Below are positions 26,706 through 34,256 of a stretch of DNA of 40,451 nt, one piece after another. Source of the stretch: Brevibacillus panacihumi (lineage in GTDB: Bacteria > Bacillota > Bacilli > Brevibacillales > Brevibacillaceae). Each line of letters starts with the position of its first letter. Within the stretch, counting starts at the first letter, position 1. The notes under the pieces are model-generated. The model was not told where the DNA came from and ran no database searches. It worked only from the letters and a program-made list of their open reading frames with translations. The DNA lies in the NCBI RefSeq assembly GCF_003710985.1, contig NZ_RHHT01000060.1, forward strand, positions 1-40,451. Reading direction: 5' to 3'. A program made the translations under genes and the position numbers.

Positions 26706-26815
26706 CCTCTCTTATCTTCCGGAATGATTTCCGCTGGAATTGGCACCATATCCGCATGGATAGGTTGCCGAGGTTTCATTGGGCCAGTCCCTCTACCTCT
26801 CTCTATAAGAGATGT
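26706..26815 (-). promoter_or_regulatory. SAM-I (S-box) riboswitch aptamer
   Basis: The minus strand contains the hallmark S-box core: the P1 arms CTCTTAT (26806-26812) and ATAAGAG (26709-26715), the AGAGGGACTGGCCC block, then ATGAAACCTCGGCAACC, GGTGCCAATTCC and the P4-like stem. It precedes an intrinsic terminator and metQ, the expected layout for SAM-dependent premature termination of a methionine uptake operon. Confidence 0.97.
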
Positions 26816-26871
26816 TTGGTGATATGAAATTGGCGTGAAGAAAAAACTTATATTCTCACTTGGTTAGTTGG

Positions 26872-26900
26872 ATTATATATGGAAAATTTATATCTGTCAA
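26872..26900 (-). promoter_or_regulatory. Consensus sigma-A promoter of the metQNI leader
   Basis: On the minus strand TTGACA (26895-26900), a 17-base spacer and TATAAT (26872-26877) match the consensus perfectly. Start would be near 26865, giving a leader of about 310 bases containing the riboswitch. Such strength fits control at the terminator rather than at initiation. Confidence 0.92.
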
Positions 26901-26971
26901 ACCTTTTCTTCAAAAGATGAATATTAACAGCATGGCCCTCCAAGAAAAAGAAGCAAAATACGAATATTCTA

Positions 26972-27000
26972 TTGAAAATGATGATTATCATATGTATAAT
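26972..27000 (+). promoter_or_regulatory. Promoter of the DUF2294 gene with palindromic spacer
   Basis: TTGAAA (26972-26977), a 17-base spacer and TATAAT (26995-27000) form a strong promoter. The spacer contains the palindrome ATGATGATTATCAT, whose right side matches half a Fur/PerR/Zur-type box, so a metalloregulator could bind there. Confidence 0.8.
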
Positions 27001-27043
27001 GAGGGAGTGGAAAAGCCTGAAAAGTTATCTTGCAGGTGATGTC

Positions 27044-27415
27044 ATGACTATACAGGACAATAGCGAAAGCAGAAAAAAGCTATCTCATCTGTATAACGAG
27101 ATAGCCAAGGAGTTGTTCGGGTTTGGGACAACTCTCCTGAGAGTAACGATTGACGGCAACCTGATTACCTTCCAGGCCAAGCACCGGCGTTCACCCCGTT
27201 CAGCAGCATTGGAAGGAGAAGCGCCCGCGCTCAAGCTGGAAGTAGATTTTCGCATGTCCCTTCTCTATAAAAAAAGGTTGAGGGAACGTCTGGAAGAAGA
27301 ACTGGGCTTGCAGATGGAGGCTGTATTGCGTGATTATGACGCAGCAACTCAGTGGGCGATCACGAACATCATTTTGTCGGATGCAAATGAAAATGAGAAT
27401 ACTTTGAATGGATGA
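27044..27415 (+). CDS. DUF2294 (MpsC-like) family protein
   Basis: The 123-aa protein fits the DUF2294 family, annotated as MpsC-like after a sodium/membrane-potential system but with no settled biochemical role. Visible blocks are KLSHLYNEIAKELFGFG, TLLRVTIDGNLITFQAKH and MEAVLRDYDAATQWAI. The protein has no signal peptide or membrane segment. ATG at 27044 is chosen because AGGTGAT lies seven bases before it and the length then matches the family; the longer frame from 26972 would begin in the -35 element. It is divergent from metQNI and monocistronic. Confidence 0.8.
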   Translation: MTIQDNSESRKKLSHLYNEIAKELFGFGTTLLRVTIDGNLITFQAKHRRSPRSAALEGEAPALKLEVDFRMSLLYKKRLRERLEEELGLQMEAVLRDYDAATQWAITNIILSDANENENTLNG

Positions 27416-27492
27416 CTGGGATTTTTTCTTTTGATTCATCTTAAGGAAAGACCCGGTATTCGATCAAACAGATGTGCTTCTCTTTGTTTACG

Positions 27493-27545
27493 AAGAAAAG
27501 TGCTCTTGTTTAGAAGGAATTTTTCTAACCAAGGGTACTTTTCTT
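27493..27545 (+). promoter_or_regulatory. Long hairpin (terminator or attenuator) between DUF2294 gene and purine operon
   Basis: AAGAAAAGT (27493-27501) pairs with ACTTTTCTT (27537-27545), CTCTTG with CAAGGG, and TTAGAA with TTCTAA, giving a stem of over 20 pairs around a seven-base loop. T-rich sequence follows (27541-27554). It lies about 35 bases before the next gene. It may end the DUF2294 transcript or act as a leader attenuator; no known riboswitch core, including the purine one, was seen beside it. Confidence 0.6.
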
Positions 27546-27579
27546 TTCTTTATTTACCAAAAAATGGGGGTCATATCAC

Positions 27580-28656
27580 ATGAAAAAGCTTTTTACATCA
27601 TTACTTTCCGTTTCCGCCCTTTCGCTGGCGCTGGCAGGCTGTGGCGGGGGAGAACAAACCCAGCCAGCAGGGGAGAATGGCGAAGCTTCAAAAGGAGCGC
27701 CAACCAAATTGGTCATCTCCACTTGGGGTTTCTCGGAGGACTTCTTCCGCAAAGAGATTTATGAGCCATTTGAAAAAGAGCATAACGTCGAGATCGTATT
27801 GGAGATCGGAAACAACGCCGAACGCCTGAATAAGATTCGCCAGGGCAGTTCTTCTGTAGACTTGATCTACCTCTCCGACTACTATGCGCAACAAGGAATC
27901 GATGCCGGAGTGTTTGAAAAGATTGACCGCAGCCGCATTCCCAACCTGAATGAAATTTACGACATCGCCAAAGCTCCCCTCGGGGAAGATTACGGCCCTG
28001 CGTATACCATCGGTCAATTCGGCATCGCCTATAATCCGAATCTGGTCAAAACCGAAATCAAATCCTGGGCAGATCTGTGGAATCCAGAGTTGACCGGCAA
28101 GCTGACATTGCCGAACATCACTTCCACGACTGGACCGATGATCCTGGATGCTGCCTCGCTGGTAGCGGGGAACCAAAGCTTCAATGAGGATCAGGCTTTC
28201 GCCAAAATGAAAGAGATCAACAGCGGAGTTGTCAAATACTACGACAAAACCTCTGAGTACGTGAATATGTTCACCCAGGAAGAGATTGCAGTAGGCCCGA
28301 TCATGGAAATGTACTTCAAAGACATCCAGGCTGCTGTGCCAGAGGCAAAATTCGTCTCTCCTGAAGAAGGCGGATACGCTGTCATGAATACCGTCAATAT
28401 CGTGAAGGGCAGCAAAAACAAAGAGCTTGCCGAAGACTTTATCAACTACCAGCTGAGCAAGGAAGTTCAAGAGAAGGCGGCAAAAGCCAAAGTAGACTCT
28501 CCTGTAAACAAGACGCTTTCCCTGACTGACGAAGAAGCCAAGGGCATTACCTATGGCGAGGAAACCATCAGCAAATTGCGCAAGCTAGACATGAAAGCAG
28601 TCAACGAGAAATCCAAAGCATGGATTGACCGTTGGAACCGTGAAATCGTTCAATAA
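27580..28656 (+). CDS. ABC importer substrate-binding lipoprotein, PotD-like
   Basis: The 358-aa protein has a lipoprotein signal with LALAGC (Cys at about residue 21) and the type II fold of PotD/iron/thiamine-binding proteins (LVISTWGFSEDFFRKEIYEPFEKEH, FGIAYNPNLVKTEIKSWADLWNPELTGKLTLPN, SKNKELAEDFINYQLSKEVQEK). Sequence alone would suggest polyamine or thiamine-like ligands. The next genes encode a nucleoside hydrolase and an adenine deaminase, so a purine nucleoside or related compound is the better guess. A G-rich ribosome site precedes the ATG. A terminator-like hairpin directly after the gene should make it the most expressed member of the operon. Confidence 0.85.
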   Translation: MKKLFTSLLSVSALSLALAGCGGGEQTQPAGENGEASKGAPTKLVISTWGFSEDFFRKEIYEPFEKEHNVEIVLEIGNNAERLNKIRQGSSSVDLIYLSDYYAQQGIDAGVFEKIDRSRIPNLNEIYDIAKAPLGEDYGPAYTIGQFGIAYNPNLVKTEIKSWADLWNPELTGKLTLPNITSTTGPMILDAASLVAGNQSFNEDQAFAKMKEINSGVVKYYDKTSEYVNMFTQEEIAVGPIMEMYFKDIQAAVPEAKFVSPEEGGYAVMNTVNIVKGSKNKELAEDFINYQLSKEVQEKAAKAKVDSPVNKTLSLTDEEAKGITYGEETISKLRKLDMKAVNEKSKAWIDRWNREIVQ

Positions 28657-28669
28657 GCACGGGGAATCG

Positions 28670-28714
28670 AAAAAGCAAGGGTATAGCGAAACCGTATATA
28701 CCCTTGCTTTTTTT
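28670..28714 (+). terminator. Strong hairpin between binding-protein and nucleoside hydrolase genes
   Basis: AAAAAGCAAGGGTATA (28670-28685) pairs without mismatch with 28697-28712, followed by T residues, and the ribosome site of the next gene comes directly after. It is a full intrinsic terminator that downstream genes must be reading through, a common way to make more binding protein than transporter. Confidence 0.9.
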
Positions 28715-28731
28715 AAAAAGGAGGTTGGCGT

Positions 28732-29661
28732 ATGAAAAAGATCGTCTTGGATGTGGATACGGGGGTAGATGATGCGCTGGGCATCATGCTGGCTGTCAAA
28801 AGCGGTGCATGTGATGTGCTGGGAATAACGACGGTAAACGGCAATGTCTCCTTGGCCAAGGCTACGGAGAATACCTGCAAAATCCTGGACTTCCTGCAAG
28901 CCGGACAAGAAATTCCGGTGATACGCGGAGCATCCCGCCCATTGCTGCGCCACGTCTATTTTGAACATCGGATTCACGGGGAGGATGGTCTGGGAGGCGC
29001 GTTGCGCGATATGCAGGCCGATACCAAGCCGCAGGAAGGCTTTGCCCCGGATTTTATGATTGAGCAAGTAAAAAAGCATCCCGGTGAAGTGACGTTGATC
29101 ATGACCGGTCCCCTGACCAACCTCGCTTTGGCTGTCAGCAAATACCCCGAGCTGGTCCACCAGGTCCAGGAAGTGATTTTCATGGGCGGGGTCGTAAAGG
29201 AGCACGGCAATGTCACTCCGACAGCCGAGTACAACATGTATGTAGATCCTGAAGCCGCCAAGGTCGTATTTCACGCCGGTTTTCCCTCGCTTACGATGGT
29301 TGGCCTCGATGTGACGCGCAGGGTATTGCTGCATGAATCCCATATCCAGGAGTTGGGTGAGACTCCGATGGCTGCTTACGTGAGACAAAGCACATCGGAA
29401 TACACGCAGCGGTACTTTGAGCGAAATGGCGTTCGTGCCTGCGCTCTGCATGATCCGCTGGCAGTCGCAGTGGCGCTCTTCCCGGAGCTGGTGGCTACGC
29501 AGAAGCTGTACGTCGACGTGGAGACAAAAAGCGAGTTGTGCGATGGGCAGACGGTCTGTGATTTTCAGAACCGGCTGATGAAAGAGCCGAACATGAACGT
29601 GTGTCTGGACGTGGATGCAGAAGCCTTTTTTGATCAGTTTATCCGCGTGCTGAAAGCCTGA
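28732..29661 (+). CDS. Inosine-uridine-type nucleoside hydrolase
   Basis: The 309-aa cytoplasmic enzyme splits the N-glycosidic bond of ribonucleosides to base and ribose. The calcium-binding signature DVDTGVDDA is at residues 6-14, NGNV near 35, the MTGPLTNLALA block near 125, the catalytic-site region AEYNMYVDPEAAKVV near 163 and the His in CALHDPLAVA near 242. Base preference cannot be read from this. The following adenine deaminase suggests that adenosine or a derivative is among the substrates. AAGGAGG precedes the ATG. The gene sits between the binding protein and the permeases, so uptake and cleavage are linked. Confidence 0.92.
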   Translation: MKKIVLDVDTGVDDALGIMLAVKSGACDVLGITTVNGNVSLAKATENTCKILDFLQAGQEIPVIRGASRPLLRHVYFEHRIHGEDGLGGALRDMQADTKPQEGFAPDFMIEQVKKHPGEVTLIMTGPLTNLALAVSKYPELVHQVQEVIFMGGVVKEHGNVTPTAEYNMYVDPEAAKVVFHAGFPSLTMVGLDVTRRVLLHESHIQELGETPMAAYVRQSTSEYTQRYFERNGVRACALHDPLAVAVALFPELVATQKLYVDVETKSELCDGQTVCDFQNRLMKEPNMNVCLDVDAEAFFDQFIRVLKA

Positions 29662-29687
29662 CGATACCGCGAACAGGAGTTAAAGCG

Positions 29688-30509
29688 ATGAAAAATAAGG
29701 GCATGTATCTGTTGTTGCTACCTGGCGTCCTGTTTTTGACGCTGTTTCTGGTCATTCCGATCGTGATGACCATTGCTTCGACCTTCTACCAGGAAGGCAG
29801 CTTTACTGTACAAGGCTATTTTACCTTCCTTACTGATCCGTACAATTTGAAAATCCTGTGGACGACGCTGCGAGTCAGCCTCGTCACAACGATTGCCTGC
29901 ATTCTGCTCGGTTTTCCCGCAGCGTATTACATCTCCAAGCTGGGAGCGCGTAAAAAAGGCATTCTGCTGGCTTTGGCGATCTTCCCGCTGCTCACCAGCT
30001 CAGTCGTCCGTTCCTTCAGCTGGATGATCATCCTCGGGAAAAAAGGGCTGCTCAACAGCTCCCTCCTCTCGATCGGACTGATTGAAAAGCCGCTGGAGAT
30101 CTTGTATACCCCGACTGCGATGATGATCGGGTTGATCCACCTGTTTTTGCCGCTGATCATCATCACGCTGGTAGGTGTCATGGAGAATATCGACCCCGAT
30201 CTGCTGAAAGCGGCGGAAAGTCTCGGCGCTTCCCGGTTTACAGCGTTTCGCCAAGTGATATTGCCCTTGAGCATGCCGGGCCTGATTATCGGCAGCATTC
30301 TGGTCTTCGTCGGCAGTCTCACTGCCTATACGACACCTGCCTTGCTGGGAGGAAAACAAGGCGTCATCTCTACGTTCCTGTACCAGAATGCGATTACCTT
30401 GAACGATTGGCACATGGCATCGGTGATCGCGACGATCATGATCGTGATTACGTTTGTGGTGATTGGCCTGATGAATAAAATCGCGACGAAATTAAATCCG
30501 AAGGGGTAG
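29688..30509 (+). CDS. ABC importer permease, PotB-like
   Basis: The 273-aa inner-membrane protein has six predicted membrane segments, beginning MYLLLLPGVLFLTLFLVIPIV, and the EAA loop AAESLGASRFTAFRQVILPLSMPG near residues 180-200. It matches the PotB/spermidine-putrescine permease type. It should dimerise with the next gene product. CAGGAG lies nine bases before the ATG and the next gene begins six bases after the stop. Confidence 0.88.
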   Translation: MKNKGMYLLLLPGVLFLTLFLVIPIVMTIASTFYQEGSFTVQGYFTFLTDPYNLKILWTTLRVSLVTTIACILLGFPAAYYISKLGARKKGILLALAIFPLLTSSVVRSFSWMIILGKKGLLNSSLLSIGLIEKPLEILYTPTAMMIGLIHLFLPLIIITLVGVMENIDPDLLKAAESLGASRFTAFRQVILPLSMPGLIIGSILVFVGSLTAYTTPALLGGKQGVISTFLYQNAITLNDWHMASVIATIMIVITFVVIGLMNKIATKLNPKG

Positions 30510-30515
30510 AAGGGT

Positions 30516-31304
30516 ATGCAGGAAAAAAATCGCGGGTTGGCCCTGTTTACACTTCTGGTGTTCGTTTTCTTGCTCGGGCCGCTCGTCATCATTTCGTTTA
30601 CGTCATTTGAACCTGGCACAGTCTTGAAGTTCCCGCCGGAGGGCTTCTCCTGGCGCTGGTACGAAAACATTTTTGAAGTGAAGATGTTCATGACAACCTT
30701 TGGCACGTCCATGTTCGTCTCGCTGGTAGGGAACCTGCTGGCCTTGCTGCTGGGTGTTCCGGCGGCATACGCATTAAGCCGCTTTCAGTTCAAGGGAAAA
30801 GGGCTGCTGAACGCCGTCTTCATCTCCCCTGTCCTGATTCCGGGCATTGTCATGGGTTTTGCGATGCTCAAGTACGTGATCATTACCTACAATTTGCCGA
30901 TCTATGCGGGGCTGTTGATCGGGCATACCGTGATCATGCTCCCGTTCATCATCCGGGTAGTGGCCTCGAGCTTGTCCAACTTCGACTTCGCGATCGAGGA
31001 AGCAGCGCTCAGTCTGGGAGCCGGGAAGGTCGAGACGTTTTTCAAGGTCGTGCTGCCCAATATCCGTTCAGGCATCATAGCAGCGATTCTGATTGCCTTT
31101 CTGGAATCGTTCAACAACGTGGATATCTCGGTCTTTATGACGGGGCCTGGGGTTAGTACACTGCCGATCCAGATGCTCACTTACGTGGAAAACAACTTCG
31201 ATCCGACGATTGCCGCTCTTTCGGTGCTGCTCATGATCATTACTGCGATCCTGATGTTCATCATTGAGCGCATGATGGGGCTTTCCTACTTTACAAAACG
31301 GTAA
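30516..31304 (+). CDS. ABC importer permease, PotC-like
   Basis: The 262-aa protein has six predicted membrane segments, the first LFTLLVFVFLLGPLVIISF, then the PotC-like SFEPGTVLKFPPEGFSWRWYENIF periplasm-facing segment and an EAA loop EEAALSLGAGKVETFFKVVLPNIRSG near residue 160-185. It is the partner of the PotB-like permease. The ribosome site AGAAGGG is close to the ATG. The ATPase gene begins 15 bp downstream. Confidence 0.88.
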   Translation: MQEKNRGLALFTLLVFVFLLGPLVIISFTSFEPGTVLKFPPEGFSWRWYENIFEVKMFMTTFGTSMFVSLVGNLLALLLGVPAAYALSRFQFKGKGLLNAVFISPVLIPGIVMGFAMLKYVIITYNLPIYAGLLIGHTVIMLPFIIRVVASSLSNFDFAIEEAALSLGAGKVETFFKVVLPNIRSGIIAAILIAFLESFNNVDISVFMTGPGVSTLPIQMLTYVENNFDPTIAALSVLLMIITAILMFIIERMMGLSYFTKR

Positions 31305-31319
31305 CGGAGGCATGAAAAC

Positions 31320-32381
31320 ATGGCATTGCTCACGCTGGAAAACGTATCGGTTGCCTACGACAATCAGTACATTTTAAAAGACTTCAACCTGAATATTGAA
31401 AAAGGCCAGCTTATTTCCCTCCTGGGCCCGAGCGGCTGCGGCAAGACGACGACCTTGCGTCTCATCGCAGGGTTCCTGGAAGCGAAGGACGGCCGCTTCT
31501 TATTTGATGGAAAAGACTATACGCGTGTACCGGTCAACAAGCGCAATTTCGGCTTTGTATTTCAAAGCTATGCCTTGTTTCCGCACATGTCTGTGTTCGA
31601 CAACGTCGCGTTCGGACTTCGTTTGCGCAAGGTCAGCGAGACAGAGGTAAAGCAGCGGGTCGAGCAGATCCTGGATGTCGTCAGTCTGGCAGGCTTTGAA
31701 AAACGCTTCCCCAAGGAGCTGTCCGGCGGGCAGAGACAGCGTGTAGCCATCGCCCGGGCGCTGGTCATTCAGCCTGACCTCTTGCTGTTTGACGAGCCTT
31801 TGAGCAACCTGGACGCCAATCTGCGGGTCAATATGCGCGTCGAGATTCGCCGCATCCAGCAAGAGCTAGGGATTACCACGGTCTACGTTTCCCATGACCA
31901 GGAGGAGTGCTTCTCCATCTCGGACCGCGTGGCCATTATGAATAAAGGCGTCATCGAGCAGCTGGATGATCCGGCGACGATTTTCAAATATCCCAAAACG
32001 GAATTTATCGCGCGCTTTATCGGCTTCAACAACTTCATTACATTCGGGGAGCGCACCGAACAGGATGGCGAGATCGAGCTTCGGGTGGGCGGTCATCGTT
32101 TCGCAGCTACCCACAACCCGGGTACAGCGAACGCCCAGGCCAAAAAATGCGCGATGCGACCGGATGACCTGATTGTGACGACAGAAGCGCAAGCCGATCT
32201 GGAGACAAATCGCTTGCCGGGGACAGTGAAGATCAGCACGTTTTTGGGCCGGAGCTATCAATATGTGGTCGAGACTGATCTCGGAGATTTCACAGTCAAT
32301 CAGGAAATGGAGACCCCGTACAAAAGCGGGCAGACCGTTCACCTGCTTTTCCCTAAAGACAAAATGGTGCTGGTGGACTAA
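31320..32381 (+). CDS. ABC importer ATPase, PotA-like
   Basis: The 353-aa ATPase has Walker A GPSGCGKTT at about residues 37-45, the Q-loop VFQSYALFPHMSV, signature LSGGQRQRVAIARAL near 135, Walker B LLLFDEPLSNLDANLR near 155 and the switch in VYVSHDQEE. After about 235 is a TOBE-type beta domain (GFNNFITFGERTEQDGEIELRVGGHRF), as in PotA/MalK-class proteins. It drives the PotB/PotC-like pair encoded upstream. GGAGG is placed ten bases before the ATG; the nearer ATG is out of frame. Confidence 0.9.
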   Translation: MALLTLENVSVAYDNQYILKDFNLNIEKGQLISLLGPSGCGKTTTLRLIAGFLEAKDGRFLFDGKDYTRVPVNKRNFGFVFQSYALFPHMSVFDNVAFGLRLRKVSETEVKQRVEQILDVVSLAGFEKRFPKELSGGQRQRVAIARALVIQPDLLLFDEPLSNLDANLRVNMRVEIRRIQQELGITTVYVSHDQEECFSISDRVAIMNKGVIEQLDDPATIFKYPKTEFIARFIGFNNFITFGERTEQDGEIELRVGGHRFAATHNPGTANAQAKKCAMRPDDLIVTTEAQADLETNRLPGTVKISTFLGRSYQYVVETDLGDFTVNQEMETPYKSGQTVHLLFPKDKMVLVD

Positions 32382-32399
32382 CGACAGGAGTGGTTTTGC

Positions 32400-34109
32400 A
32401 TGAAAGTAGATTTGCTGATTCAGGATGTGCGTGTCTTTAACAGCTATTTGAAAACATTCATTGCAGGCAACGTCGCGGTCCTGGACGGAAGATTTCTCTA
32501 TATCGGGCAGCGCGGTACGGATACCTTTGAGGCCTCTTCCATTTTGGCAGGGGAAGGCCGGTACTTGATCCCGGGCCTGGTGGACATCCACCTGCATATC
32601 GAAAGCACGATGGTCACTCCAGAGACCTTTTCATATGGACTCATCCAAAACGGCGTAACGACGATTGTGCCAGAGCCGCATGAGATGGCCAATGTATTCG
32701 GAATCGAGGGGATCAAGGAGATGATCCGGGCGAGCCGCGAATGCGTCGTCGATATGAAATACGCGATTCCCAGCTCGGTGCCAGCTACTTCGATGGAAAC
32801 GACCGGGGGAGCCATCGAGATCGCGGACATCGAGGACCTGCTGCAAAACGAGTCGATGATCTGCATGGGCGAGATCATGAACTACGTGGATGTGATCACC
32901 GATCCCGACTGCAAGACCAACCAGATTTTGAACTACTTGCGCAATAACTATCCGGATCTTGTCATCGAGGGCCATGTTCCCAAGCTGCTTGATCTGGACC
33001 TGCACAAAATGCTTTACGCTGGTGTGGACTCTGACCATACGCATCAGACTGTAGAGGGCATGGAAGCGAGAATCAGTGCCGGCATGTTCATCGAGGTGCA
33101 GGAAAAATCGATGACCCCGGAAGTCATTTCGTATTTGATCGAACATGATGTGGCAGAACATTTTTGCTTCGTGACCGATGATGTGATGACGGACTCGCTG
33201 TATAATCGGGGACATTTGAACCACCTCGTGAAAAAGGCGATCCAGATGGGCATGCCGCCGGAGCGGGCGATCTACGCCAGTACATTTACGCCTGCGCGTC
33301 GAATGAAAATGCATGACCGCGGCGCGATTGCGCCAGGCAAAATTGCCGATTTCCTGCTGGTCTCAGACCTGGAGCAGTTCACAATCGAACAGGTGTATAA
33401 AAACGGGAAAAAGGCGTATGATGCTCGCGAGGACTACGTGCAGTCGCCCCAGCCCAAGCAATTCCCGGAGCATTTTTACCGGAGCGTGCGCTTGGAGCCG
33501 CTGCGCGAATCCGATTTTCATGTAAAATGCGATGTGCCGGATAACCGTTACCCTTGTCGCGTGATGCTGGTGCAGGATGGCTCCACGTTTACCGAGGATC
33601 ATCGCGGAATCGTGGAGGTGCGTGAAGGGGAATTGTGCTGGGAAGAGAGTCCGTACGCTCTGATCGCGGTATTCGAGCGCTATGGCAAGAACGGCAATCG
33701 CGGCTACGGCTTGATCAGCGGGGATACGATCAAGCGCGGGGCGGTCGCGACGACGTACTCGCATGACAACCACAATCTATTGGTCGTCGGCCACAATCCG
33801 CTCGATATGATGGTGGCAGCCAATGAAGTAATCAAAATGCAGGGGGGCTTCGTCGTCGTCGAGAACGGCCAGGTGAAGGCGAGTCTTCATTTGCCGGTAG
33901 GCGGCATTCTGACGGAAGAGCCGCTGGAGAAGACGGCGAAGGAAGTCGAGCAGCTGCGCCGGGCGATGGAGGAACTGGGTTATCAGCATTACAACCCGAT
34001 CATGTCGATTTCGACGCACTCCTTGCCGGTCAGCCCTGCCTTGAAAATCACGGATCTGGGCTTGATCGACGTCAATGCCGGAAAAGTAGTTCCGCTTCTG
34101 CTGATGTAA
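32400..34109 (+). CDS. ade: Adenine deaminase
   Basis: The 569-aa amidohydrolase-family enzyme would convert adenine to hypoxanthine and ammonia. Conserved blocks: GLVDIHLHIESTMVTPETF with the metal-binding HxH, EPHEMANVFG, GHVPKLLDLDLHKMLYAGVDSDHTHQT, CFVTDDVMTDSLYNRGHLNHLV with the catalytic Asp region, and the C-terminal adenine deaminase domain from about residue 400 (SHDNHNLLVVGHNPLDMMVAANEV). Most family members have DPHEIANV where this one has EPHEMANV, so activity or substrate may differ slightly. AGGAGTGG precedes the ATG. It is the last gene of the operon that imports and splits nucleosides, which would make free adenine for it. Confidence 0.88.
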   Translation: MKVDLLIQDVRVFNSYLKTFIAGNVAVLDGRFLYIGQRGTDTFEASSILAGEGRYLIPGLVDIHLHIESTMVTPETFSYGLIQNGVTTIVPEPHEMANVFGIEGIKEMIRASRECVVDMKYAIPSSVPATSMETTGGAIEIADIEDLLQNESMICMGEIMNYVDVITDPDCKTNQILNYLRNNYPDLVIEGHVPKLLDLDLHKMLYAGVDSDHTHQTVEGMEARISAGMFIEVQEKSMTPEVISYLIEHDVAEHFCFVTDDVMTDSLYNRGHLNHLVKKAIQMGMPPERAIYASTFTPARRMKMHDRGAIAPGKIADFLLVSDLEQFTIEQVYKNGKKAYDAREDYVQSPQPKQFPEHFYRSVRLEPLRESDFHVKCDVPDNRYPCRVMLVQDGSTFTEDHRGIVEVREGELCWEESPYALIAVFERYGKNGNRGYGLISGDTIKRGAVATTYSHDNHNLLVVGHNPLDMMVAANEVIKMQGGFVVVENGQVKASLHLPVGGILTEEPLEKTAKEVEQLRRAMEELGYQHYNPIMSISTHSLPVSPALKITDLGLIDVNAGKVVPLLLM

Positions 34110-34124
34110 ATAGATCGCTTCATG

Positions 34125-34157
34125 AAGCCGTCAGGTGTGGCATCGCCTGGCGGTTTC
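34125..34157 (+). terminator. Intrinsic terminator after adenine deaminase operon
   Basis: AAGCCGTCAGG pairs with CCTGGCGGTTT across a short loop (34125-34156), 15 bases after the stop. The stem includes G-U pairs and the T tract is short, so it is moderate. Confidence 0.65.
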
Positions 34158-34177
34158 TGCTGTCCAAATGTTCCCTA

Positions 34178-34206
34178 TTGTATGGTTGCGTGCCTCCTGA
34201 TATAAT
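34178..34206 (+). promoter_or_regulatory. Sigma-A promoter of the MATE exporter gene
   Basis: TTGTAT (34178-34183), a 17-base spacer and TATAAT (34201-34206) stand about 50 bases before the start codon. Confidence 0.75.
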
Positions 34207-34256
34207 TTACCATTAAATATTTTCACGGGCTTGCCGTGGTGAGGAAGTATAAAGCC

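Noticed and set aside
27416..27579. Purine riboswitch in front of the purine-type operon
   Set aside because: I looked for the conserved loop and junction sequences expected from the downstream enzymes and did not find them; only a plain long hairpin is present.
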